From Achatina immaculata (lineage: Eukaryota; Mollusca; Gastropoda; Stylommatophora; Achatinidae): a DNA stretch of 64,000 nucleotides. The position numbers and the translations under genes were made by a program. Location: contig CM019713.1 of assembly GCA_009760885.1 (NCBI GenBank), positions 29,940,927-30,004,926 on the forward strand, read 5' to 3'. This document shows positions 43,501 to 56,234 of this stretch, one piece after another. The stretch's first letter is position 1; the number at the start of each line of letters is the position of its first letter. The notes under the pieces were generated by a model, which worked only from the letters and a program-made list of their open reading frames with translations, was not told the DNA's origin and searched no databases.

Positions 43501-46500
43501 TGGGATGCTACCAGAACTTGGAGACAATTGTGTACTTTAGCATGGCTGTAGGTTTGTCAGATTTTTCACCAAGGAAGAAGATATAATTGTCTTAGACTGT
43601 AACCATTTTTTTTTAAAATCTTAACATAATTTTCTAAAACAATCTTCAACAGAATGCAAAGCACCATATACCAGTGGACAGATCTGTTTCTGGGACGTAC
43701 GAGGAGCAGATGATTGTCTATCGGACGACTGACATGAAGTGGCCTCAAGGATCACAGAAGGATGGTCATGGGTATGTTATTCTCATGAGTTAGCACTGGG
43801 AAGCAGTTGAATTGCGCAAGCAGACACAGATTTTTTTATTTTCAAAGTATGCAACTTGAAGGATATTTTGAATGACTTCTTGCGAAGTTATGTATAAAAA
43901 AAATTGTGTTTCATGAGATGAATTTCCCAGCATGCTCAAGGATTTTTTTTTTAACGATCCTTTAACAAATTAAAGTGTGTGAACTGCATGATGAAAATGC
44001 AGATCACAGAATCACTTGGAAAGCTAGCATCATGTTTGCATTAAATCTCAGTGCTGGTGCTTTGTCTCGACCTTGGCAGGTTGGTTAGTAGTATCCTGTC
44101 TATTCTCCTGGAAGGTTTGGGTTCATGATTGTCTGATGATGAGTTCCATTCAGTCCTGCCATAGAGATGGCTACAGTACATTGTGGTTTTGGAACAAAAG
44201 GCTTCTGAGGCAAAGAATATCTACAGGGCAAAGCCCACCAGGTTGTACTGCAAACATGACTGCAAGTGAATTAAGGGAAAATACCATATAATCTGACATT
44301 TAGACCTAAAATGTGTCCATGTCCAAATGCTGAACTCATCCTGCCAACAAAATTCTTATTTTTCATTCTAAACGCTGTTTGAATGAGTACTGATTTTTAT
44401 TGTGTCCAGTAATGTTGATAGGGCATAGGTAAATTTAAATCACCATTCACGTGTGTTTAATGCAGTCAAGTTGCCACATTTGTTTGATTATATTTCAGCC
44501 CAGCTTTCTGTGGGAATAATCATTCAGAAGAACGTACCATAAAATCTCATCTAAAAAATGTCGTTGTGGATAATACGGCGTCAGGTGAGGTGTGAGACAG
44601 TGAAATAAAAATGTTAAAATGTTTGTTTACTGCTTAGAACGTGAGGAGTCTTTTGGAAAACATAGTCTGTCCAGAAAAATAAAAAGTCTGTCTGGAAAAG
44701 TGAAATGTCTGTTTGGAAAAGTTAAAATTTGTATGGTGATAAAGTGTAATTTACATATGTGACAAGACTGAATATTTAGTAATCATAATCCAGGCACAAC
44801 CACATTAGCAAAGTTCACAGTCTGATGTTGGCTTAGAAATAGGGAAACTATGTGGCATCATCTGTTGGACTTCCCGGCGCAGGAAGGCTAGAAGTACCTG
44901 CTGCCACAAAACCTTTCCATTGCTGGCATATTGTGTGGGGTTATATAGAACAACTGAAAAGGTTTGCAGCTTTCATCATTAACAACAGAAAAGGATTGAA
45001 AACTTATAAATAAATGGATTGAGAAAATCAAGTTAAAAAAAAAAGTCAGTTGTGTACAACTGTATGAAATGTCCAAAGCAATGACTAGGGCTTTGGAATC
45101 ATGTCAAGCCTGTAACTCTTATTTTTCTAGTTTGTTAAATTCCAGTTTAAGTTTTTCTTTTTTTAATTGGTAATGTATTGGTAATTGCCAGTTAACACGA
45201 TTGCTGTTTTAAGATTAAATGAGATATGCAGATATATAATGAAAATGAAAGTACGCTTGATGCCTCTGAGACTATCTTTTTCCTTTGTTGGAATATTGAT
45301 GTTCTGAAAGAGAGGTGCCCAGGATCTGCAAAGAATAGGACCACTGTGCCCTACCATGCATGATCGTAAAAGGTGACTAAGGAGGGTTCGGCATAGGGCC
45401 AGCAACCCTATTTGGTAAAAAAAACTATCAGACTGCTACAGAAACAGAAGCAAGGCAATAGACATGGAGAAGAACAACAGAGATGATGTTGAGCAATAGA
45501 GGGCTCACCTGGGCAAGAGCAGAAAAAAAGGCAAAGGACAGGCATTTGTGGAAAACCCTTCCGGAAGCCCCATGTGCCCTGGGCACTTAAGGTTCAGAGA
45601 GAGAGAGAGAGAGAGGTTTTCTGACCAGTCTTTTTCATCAGTCATTTCTCAGAGAAGAATCCATTAGATTCCCCATTCTCTGAGTTTTTTTGGTACTGTC
45701 TTACCAGAGAGATTCTTTGACTGGCAGATTTTTTGATATCAGTACACTGGATAGTCCTCTCTTGTGACTTCTATCATGGTATAGGAAAATGTGAAGTATG
45801 TATAACAGATGTATATATAGCCATGTCTAACTGGTTTTGCTTTAAGATCCACCATTCAGTGACATAAATAACTGAAGAATTGGATTGCTAATGGAGTTTT
45901 GGCATTCCAGGAAGTTGATTGGCACAAATTTAAGAGTAATCTATATTGATTAAAGAAGATTTAAGTGTTTTACACATGCACCAGGGAATATAAATACTGT
46001 GCATGCAGTATCATTATGAAGCAACTTATTAACATGAAGTAAACACAAAAGAGGGCACCCGAGTAGTGAAATGGGTTAGTGCACAAGTCTCTCATAGCAA
46101 AGGTCAGTGGTTTGAATCAAGCTGGATGGGCCCCAGTAACCCAGCTGTAGAAGAGGTTGCCTGGCCTCTGGACTAGGGAAAGGTAAGGAAAGGTCTCCAG
46201 ATATGCTGATCACATCACTCTGTAGTGTTCAAACAGGTCAAGGAAAATATGAACACTAAAACCATTTCCCCTAAGTGCTTCCATGATATAATTGGGTTGA
46301 TTTTTACCATAAGCAGAAAAAAAAAAAGGTACTGTATTTGCAGTATCATTATCAAGCAACATGAAATAAGTGCACAAGAATATCATAGGAGGCCATAGGA
46401 TTGTAACAGTGGTGGCTGGTGGATGACTTATCAGAGACTCAAGATTTCTTGTTTGATATGCAGCAGAATTTCTATATGTGGAAAACTGTTGTAAATGTTC

Positions 46501-49500
46501 CGTTATATATAAAAACATATTGCTTGTGTCCATCAGGATATGAAAACGTTATTGTAGTCCTTTAGCATATATAAAAACATACAGCAGATGTCCATCAAGA
46601 TATGAAAATATATAGATAGCAGATGTCCATCAGGATATGAAAACATAATTGTAGTCCTTTAGGAGATATGAAAACATACAGCAGATGTCCATCAGGACAT
46701 GAGAACATACAGCAGATGTCCATCAGGATATGAGAACATACAGCAGATGTCCATCAGGATATGAAAACATACAGCAAATGTCCATCAGGATATGAAAAAT
46801 TATTGTAATTGTTCCTCAGAATGATATGAAAAATTATTGTAATTGTTCCTCAGAATGTAAAAAAAAAAACAAACTTATAGTAGATATTCCTTTAGTTGTA
46901 ATAACTTATAGTAGATATTCCTGTGAATGTAACAACTTTAGTAGTTATTCCTTTAGTTGTAATAACTTACAGTAAAAATTCATGTGGACATAAATAAAAT
47001 TATTCCTTTAGGAATACTTCACAAAAAAAAAAAAAAAGGTTAAGACCCAAGCTGTTTCTGAATTCTCCCCCACAGGCTGGCGTAATGGACCGTGTTGATA
47101 ATATTTACCGCAATACAGAGTTCAACATGGGGTCACCAATTAGTGGATTAGGATTTGAAATAGCAGAGGTGAGATCTGTGTACCTTATTTTTCAATAAAT
47201 TCTGATCATGTAGTGGATGCTGTTCAGATGTTATGACAAGAAGTGGAGAAATGAGAGAGAGTGTTTTAGGGTTTGTTTCCATGTGATATTTGTCAGCGAA
47301 TGAAATGTGTTTTGTAAAAGACTATTTAAACATCAATGCTGCACGCACGACCAGTGCTATCATAAGGCCAAAGAGGCGATTCTTTGAGGAGCACAGTTTT
47401 ACATTAGGTTTTTTTTTTTTTTTAGCATACCAGGGCACAAAATGGCTTGACACTGATGATGGTCATCATTAACTTATGGCGTATGCTGCACAGGAAAGGA
47501 CTTTGTACTGTAGCTGGAAATATTTCTTGCTGGTGAACTCATTTAACAGAATTGGTTCATTTCTCAGCAAAAAACTTGTAGACTAATGTGGCATTTGACA
47601 TGAGTGAGTGTAGACTAATATGACAAATTGACATAGATGCAGTAGATGGAGATCTTGGGTATGAGGAGATGTAATTGCAGTAGATACATAGATTGTTCTC
47701 TTTCGAGATGACATGAGAGGGAGTTGACATTAATCAGCAGTTGCTGCTATTCTTCAGAGACTTGGTTTCACTGTGTTGGATCATTCATTGTATTGGCCTG
47801 ACTTGGCTCTGAATGACATCCATCTGCTGCCTAAACTGAAAGGCATCTCAGAGAACATGGCTTTAGTTTGGATAGTTTTGTGAAGGCTGAGCCATATCTG
47901 TGATGCTAGTCTTAACGTGATAGTATCACAAATTTAGCAGAGTTCTGGCAGCAATTTGTGGACTAGAAAGGGGATTGTGCAGAGTAGCTGTGTGAAGGTG
48001 AAGAATTATGATCCTGGAATCTGTTTTTATTTAATTACTTGCACATTTTTTCCAAATTAAAAAAAAAAGACAAGTATTGTTTTTCAGTATGTCCATGCAA
48101 AATGTAATGTAGCACATAGAAAGCAGATGGAAGCATCTTCTGTCCAAATTTCTTACCAATAACAAAGCCGCAGAATGAATCAAAGTTCCACGTGGAAGCA
48201 ACTTTCGTCATAAACTCTTTGACCAGGAGCATCCATGTTAAAGAGGAAAGGGAAAGAAAGGATGCAGTTATCAGTGCCAGTGGACCAAAGCTGGTCAAAC
48301 ACACCTCCATATGGTTCTCATGGAAAGAAGCTGGAGTTACTTCAGTGTTGCCAATGGAATATGGACTGATATACTTCACCATATTGGTAGGACCTGTTTC
48401 TTGTGTTTGCACCAAGAATAAAAAGGAATCCATGAATTCCTATCCATCTCCAAAGCTGTGTGATCCAAGCTCTTTATCGTTACACCAGTGTAAGGAACTT
48501 CGGATTATAGTCACAAGGAGGTTAGTGGCCACTCCAACCAAATTCAGTCCGTTGAAAAACTGCAGGGGAAACCAGTAATTATCATGAGTGATATTGTGTC
48601 TGTGGAAGTTTGTTACTTTTTTTGCAGATGGATATCTATGAAGAACCCACCTCTGGGTTTAATAAGGAGAATGAGACTTGGGATCCACTTAGTTTGTTGC
48701 AGGTGAGGTAACAATTTAACAGTCAAAAATATTAGAGCACTTTCTCTAATAATAGAATTTACTGCTGTAAAATAGTGTCACCATATTTTCTGTGCCATGA
48801 CTGTTTGGTGTTTGTTCACAATATTGTGAGAGTGAGTGAAATGAAAATCTTAAAGTTGTGATAGAAATTCTAAGCACCGTCCTGTTGTCATGTACACTGA
48901 CAGCATCATTACTGATAACTTGAAGGTTGTCTTGCAAGTGACAGCATGGTGCCAGCGAGCTACATGATGTCACAGCAGCAGTGTAAAGATTGCCTGCTCC
49001 TCCAGAGACATGCACAAAAGGGAAACAACCTTCTGTCATTCAGTTTTTGAGCAATGAAAGTGTGAAACCTGTCAAAATTCATCAGCAAATGGCATTTCAG
49101 TACGATGATATGCACACAGTCATATCTTTTCAAAAACTACTTTCGACCTGTAATCAAATTCAAATGATGTGGACTCCCTGAGTACAGGTGTCTTGTTGCA
49201 CCATGACAGTTCTCAACCCCATGCAGCCAGGTGCAAAGTTTGAAACCATCACAGACCTTCATTTCAAGTGTCTTACACATCTGTCTTATTCAGCAGACCT
49301 CACCCAGAGTGGTTACCACATCTTTGGACCACCCATAGAGGTGATGGATGGAAAGACTTTCAGATCAGAAAAAAGTGATACAACTTGCAGTACATGAGTG
49401 GCTGTGCACTTAGCTAAAGGTTTTTCTTATTATACAGTAATCCATACACTTTGTACGAGTGCTGGTGGACTTCTATCAGTCATAATGGAGACTAGTTAGA

Positions 49501-52500
49501 AAAATAATGCAATTCTATATTTTTGCTTCAATAAATTATGGAGGAAAAAAAATGAAGGTTCTCATGTGATTCACCCTCGAGATTGTTTGATTTCTTTCAG
49601 GAGATTGTTTGATTTCTTTCAGGAGATTGTTTGATTTCTTTCAGGAGATTGTTTGATTTCTTTCAGTGAGCAGTTTTTTTTTTCCCTCATGCCCAGGCAA
49701 AGTTCTTTAATTGTATGGTATCCTGTTTCCCATAATTCACAGGCATTCATGTGTACAGTGCGGTCCTATGGACCTTGTTATATTATCCATATTTTGTAGG
49801 GTGTCTTCCCCGGTGCATTTTTACAGCTGGGTTCTCTAGAGGCTATCGATCACCAAATCACAACCTTCTGGGTCAGAGGACAGGTCTCTGTTAACTAGCC
49901 AACAGAGGACAGGTTACCACTGGAGTAGCCTAACATCACCTCTGAGCTTCACATAAAGCTTCGCTGTGATTGGAACCACACCATCTTTTATCACCTCTTG
50001 TGATACAGAGATCATTTAGAGGAAGTAAGACAGGGTCTTTGTCAGCCATGGCTCAAGAAAGACATGTTTTTTTCTTATAAATAATGGCAGAGGGAGGGGA
50101 GAAATGTATTTCTTCCTTTAATGATCTAGGAAGTTTGTGCAGTTGCCTTGATATCTAACACGGGGAGTTTCCTGTTTGAATTGGTCAGTGAAGACATGTT
50201 GATCAGTTATTTATTATTGTTATTATTATTTTAACCAGATAGAGATTTCATTAAAAATGGTTATGGTTAATTTCAGCACTTCAGTCGAAACCTTGAATAC
50301 AAGGACTTCTGTGCAGCTCACTTGTTTACCCATCAGGCTTTTGAAGGCAACGTCCTTGGCCTTGCTTATATAGCTCCTCCACGAGAAGGCGGAGCTGGAG
50401 GCATTTGTTCACCAGGTATAACTTAAAAAGAAAAAAATGGATCTTTCTTGTATTATAAAGCCACCATCACATAATGTAATATTCACTGCCATTTTTTTGT
50501 GATATTCACAAATTTGTGTTTGTCAGTATTTTGTGACATTAACAGTTTTCTTTCTGCCAGTATATTTCATTATTCACAACCAGTGTAGGATTTTTTCAGC
50601 GTAACTTAAAATCTCTGAAAAAAAACAGTATCATGTTTTGTATCTGCTGTCTGCATTCTCTCCTTTGTCCCTTCAGTGAACAAGACACATGGGGCTGCTG
50701 GTAGAATAAGATTCCCGCTTCTGTTTCACTGTCTTATAAGCTGTCTCCCATGTCAGTGCTTTATTTACCAGCGTTCTCCATGCAGCATGTCTCCATGTCT
50801 CTTTGGGTTATCCCATGCTTGTTTTCCCTGTGGAGTCCACAAAGCTGTTGGTGGTAAGGATTCATCTGTCATTCTCATAATGTAGCCAGTCCATTGCCAC
50901 CTCCTTTCAATCACCGTTGGCCATGGTACCATGTCTGCCTCTTTTGATAAGATGGTCATTACTGATGTTTTTTGGCCAGGACACCCCTTTTATCTTTACA
51001 TAAAAGCCACAAACACCACCTCATGATGACTATCACATGCTAAACAGAAAGGAACAAGTCACTATTTTCTGCCTCCGAACAGGACACAGTCGACTCTGAG
51101 GTCATATGTATACAAAGTTTAAGGTTGGTACTACTAATCTATGTACATGTGCCCAGGTGCCCCAAACTGTAGAACATATCCTCCAAAACTGCACCAACTA
51201 TGAGACACTGAGAAATAATTACTGACCCAGTGAAACCACTAAAGAAGATAAGCTCTACAATTCCATACATGAATTACAAAAAAACAGTGAAATTTGTCCA
51301 AGAGACAGGACTGCAGATATAGACAGACAATGCGAACAAAGAAGAAAAAGATCTTTACATAAGATACATGGTTTGGAAGGTATCAAGTGTGCATGCAGTG
51401 GTCTATGTCATTTTCCAGATTTGTTCCTGTATAGTAAGACATTTAAAACATTGCTTTTGAATGGTGATGACAGAATGCATCCTTGTTTCACCCCAGTTTG
51501 GACATTAAAGGGGTCTGAGGGACAATTTCCTCAGATATCCTTCATATAAGACTTAATAACACTGACAATTTTTTGTGAGAATCCATGCTACCTGAGGATT
51601 CTCCACAGAATATTTGTGTCTATGCTGTCAGCTGCTCTTTTCAGAATCTGTGAAGAGTGCTTACAATGGACTGTTCCACTCATTGGATTGTTCTAGTATC
51701 TGCTTCAAAGTGAAGATCTGATCTATACAGGATTTGTTTTTCCTGAAGCCTGCTTGTTATTTTCTGTTTTTACTTTCCACAGCTATCATGATTCTATGTA
51801 GGATAATTCAACTGAAAACTTTACTGAGTGAGTGAGTGGAGTGTAAAAGCCTCTCCAGCTCTCACAAATGTTTGGGTCTCCTTTCTTTGATAGTTTGACT
51901 ATTGACCCTGTCTTCTATTTTCAATTTTTTTCGTTATCCCAAATTCTTGTAGTATTTACACAGATACTTTGGTGTTTCCTTGTCGTCTTCTTTCAGCATT
52001 TCTACATCTTACTCTGTTTTCACCTGCGGCTTTGCCAGCTTTAAGTTTCTTATTGCTGCTTTGACCTCTTCAGTTGTCATAGGTCCTGCTTTATCTTAAC
52101 TCATTCCATTTTACATCAAATGATCAAGGGGATATATTTCATAAAATGAAATGGGATGTTTGTCACATTTAAAAGGATCACAAAGGCATAGTCTGATTTG
52201 CTGTATGACATATTATACATTAGTTTTAAACAGGAAAAGTTGTATATTGTTTTTCTAATAAAATTGTTAGTATGCTGTTAGTATAGAACAGAAAAAAAAA
52301 GCTAAGAATTGAGAAGAAAGAATGGACAATTATGATGAAATAATTTCTCAAATAACCCCTCAAGTTAATCTACTGTACTGAGTCCAGTATATCCAAAATG
52401 AATAAAATTTTACACTAACACCATTTCATCACAGAAAATATACACTAATTATTTATTTACTTTACAATCTACAATAAACTGAAGACACGAAAACACAAGT

Positions 52501-55500
52501 GAGCGGCAGCCTATAAGCTTAGAAAAAAATTAAAAACAGTTAAATAACACAAATTGGCTCTGATTTCAACCTCAAGCATGCCTCGTGCAATTGGCTCTGA
52601 ATTCAACCTCAAGCATGTTTCTGACGCTGGAAGGAAGTAATACTACTGGCTTTGCCAGATTTTTTAGTATAGTTAGGATAAATTCAAAATTAGAACAAAT
52701 TAGAGACCAATGTATCCCAGCGCACTAAGAATGGGGTATCGAACTCATGTGGACCCCATCCATGCAAGACACGTTGAAAAAGACACAAAGAGTTCTTCTT
52801 TTACTGGTGATATATCTGTTATAACTTGAGATTGGGGTCCATTTAGTAGATTGCTGAAATGTTCTTCCCATCTTTCAATTTTCCATGTTTCATCATTTTG
52901 CATAGGCAGCTAGTGAGACTGATTGGCCTGTAGCTGGAGGTCATATCACTGTTTTTCCCTGGCTTTAGCAGTGGTACCATGCTTGCTTCCTTCCAGATTT
53001 GAGGTAACTTACCTGTGTTCCAGCACATATTGAAAATATCCAACAGCTTTCCCATTGCTGCCATTCCCATTACTTTATAATTCTTCCAGTACTCTCATCG
53101 TTTGACTGTTTGATTAGTTTCCACAGTTTCCTTCCATCCTTTTCAAAATTTAGGGACTCTGTTTTCTCTCTCTAACTTTCCCATCTGGCCTGCAGCTTGA
53201 CTGTCCGAAATTTGGCTTTAGCATGTTGGTAATTATTGTGGTGTTCTTGGCACGGTCTGTTTTCTGCTTGCTTTCGATCTGTTTCCTTGTCATCATGGAA
53301 TTTTCCCAGCTCACTAGACCAGTATGGTTTATAGTCCCTATGAGCTCCTCTGGGAATGGTTTCACAGGCTGCCTGAAGGATACAAGCATTGAATTCCTTC
53401 ACTATGCTGTTAATATCTTTACCGTCTATGGACAGCTGTCCCACCAGGATACCTGTACGATGTCTGCACATTGTCCAGTTTGCTTTTTTATAGTTCCATC
53501 TGGGGAGATGGCTACTGGTGTTAAGGAGTTCATTTTCTGTTGTCAGGAAGACTGGTTGATGGTTGCTACCTACAAGTTGTTTTCCAACTTTGCATGTAAT
53601 GTTCCACTTCAGGTCTGGAGAGTGGAGTGCCGGATCTGGTGTTGAGGTTGTATGCCAAGCCCTTGGGTAAAATGTTGGGAGATCTATTGGCTGGTTGATC
53701 AGGAAAAGTCCATTATCATCCTACCAGCTCTCAACTTCCTCTCCTCTCTTGTCTATGTGGTCGTAGCCCCAGCTCTGGGAATGGCTGTTAAAATCTCCAC
53801 AGACCATCAGTCTCTCTTTATGTAGGATTGTTTCTAGAGCTTGTGGGCGGTCATTAGAACAGTAATAGTTAAGGAGGTGGAAGTCTGTATTACTACTTTT
53901 TAGATGGATCATCTGGTATTCGGCTCCTTCCATGAACACTCCCACCTGACATGCGCTGATCTTATTCTTAACAAGTGTGAGTACTCCTCTGTTTCTTCTG
54001 TCCTGTCGGTCTGATCTAAAACATTGGTAGCCTCTGATTTTAAAGGTGGCATCTTTTGTTAGGTGTGTCTCCTGTATGCAGCATATACTTACCTGCTCAG
54101 CAAAGAGTATGTTCTCAAGTTCCACTGTTTTGTTATAGCCATCTCTAACACTGCTGACACTTTCGGCATTCTGCTGCATTATTTTAAGTTCTTGCTTTTT
54201 GGCAGTTTTCTGGTGTTGTATTCTTTGGCCGGTAACTCTACTCTCATGTCTCCTGGCTCCATAAGACGAACTGAGAGGACCTCCATTAGCATTGGGTGGA
54301 CTCTTTCGAGGCAGGGGACCCGGCACTGCACCTGCCTGGTTAGTCTTCACAAGGCGAGCACCATGTTTGATAACTGCAGATAGAGACATTTCATTAGCGA
54401 TAATGCGTGTTACCCTGATTTTTGCGATGCGCCTTTTGGCTGAGTACCTCCGACTTCAGCACCTTTCCTTGATAGGGCAGACTGGTCTTGCTTGGACTGC
54501 CATGAAGATAGTGGTGTAGGCTGGCCTGGCCAAAACTTTGTTTTCCAACCCCTGGTGGCTGTACTTAAGCTCCTTCTCTACATCAGAGATCCAGACGGCT
54601 TTGAGACAGTTCCACAGAGACACTCCGACTTTGGGATGAGGAATCTGATGAGTGCCTCAACGATATCCATTCTCTGCCACCTATATTCTGCTGACTCTGT
54701 CTGTCACGTCCTGGATTAATTGGTTTTACACCATTTATCCTCATCCCTGCCAGCGATTTCCATGTCCCCATCCATCCACCAACTTGACATTACATTTTAC
54801 AAAAATAACAGTTACTATTAATGTTGATTGCTACAGGTTTATGGGCTACAGAAGTAGGTCAGAGTTTTTAAGCAAACAGATTTATGTTCCCTGTCTCACA
54901 AAGACTATGTTAAGATAAGTGTGTTCTTTACATAGTTCTTCACAGGGGGTCTTTTGCAATGATTTCCTCATTACAAATGGAAATTGGGCGTCCATGTCTA
55001 GTTGCATTTGTAATTGTTTCCACACCATTTTTGAATCGTGAATACCACCTGAATATCTGTGCACGAGATAAACAATTATCCCCAAAAACATATTGCATCA
55101 ATTCAACTGTCTCAGTGGCACTTTTTCTGAGTTTTAAACAGAATTTAATGTTAGCTTGTTTTTGCTCCATACTGATTATGTGACAATGCACCTCTAACTA
55201 GGTCAACAAAATAGCAGCATGTTTGTCTTTTGCTTATTGGGTGGTGATGAAAAGTTGCCAGATCATAGATGAAGGTTGCCTCTTTGGATTCCATGCTTTG
55301 CTTCATAGATGGCATTTTTGTCTTGGCCATAATAAATCAGTCTCATTACTTAATTGTCGGACCTTGTATTTCCAACTATTTTGCCTTATCTCTCTGGTTT
55401 TCCAAAACATCTTGGTTGGATGAAAATTTTTTTTTTTTTTTAGATTAAAAGTTGTCATCATTACAGAGGTCTTCATTTGGTCAGCTTTGTAGAGAAAGAT

Positions 55501-56202
55501 AGAAAAGATTATGATGTGATATATTTTTCTTTTCTAAAACCTGACAAAGTCCAGTTCTCGGCCATCATTTGGGGCATTTGCTCACTAATGTAGCTGTTTT
55601 CATAGTTAAACATATTATATGTGCCTATTTGAGCATTCTTGATGATGTAATGGAGCTGTGATGACTGGTGACAATGATTTCATATGTTGTACCCACAGTT
55701 GCTCGCTTAGAGGGTATTATGTCCAGCCTGAACACCGGGTGGAGCAGCACTCAGAACCAGAACCACGAAACCGTTCTCATACAACAGTCGGATCTGGTTA
55801 CAGCTCATGGTAGGAGGAAATTCAGACTCATGACCATTAAATGGAACGCTGTGGAGAGATCTTAACCATTTCTCATTATTTGTTAACCCCTTTTTCATAC
55901 AAATATGATATTTGCACCTTCCTTCACAAAACACATTTTTAAAGATTTCTTAGACAGTCCTTTCTTATTATATGTTGAATATTTCTTGGACTACTCTTTC
56001 TTGTCGTTTGTTAAATATTTTTTAGGTAGTTCTTTCTTGTCATCTGTCAGATATTTCTTAGGTGACTCTTTCTTGTCATCTGTCAGATATTTCTTAGGTG
56101 ACTCTTTCTTGTCATTTGTTAAATATTTCTTAGACAAGTCTTTGTTACATTTTTTTGTTGGATTGCCATAAATGTTATCAAGACAGCCTCCTTAGGCGCA
56201 TT

Positions 56203-56234
<32 letters not shown>

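Noticed and set aside
45790..45860. Possible missing ADAM exon reading [15 protein letters not shown]
   Set aside because: It vaguely resembles a C-x-L-x-x-x-x-D strand, but there is no RxKR upstream, no good splice sites in the needed phase, and a stop follows.
49587..49670. Short direct repeats that could suggest a CRISPR array
   Set aside because: Units are contiguous with no spacers, and the genome is eukaryotic.
53223..53645. 140-codon plus-strand frame
   Set aside because: Antisense of the family G retrotransposon linker region.
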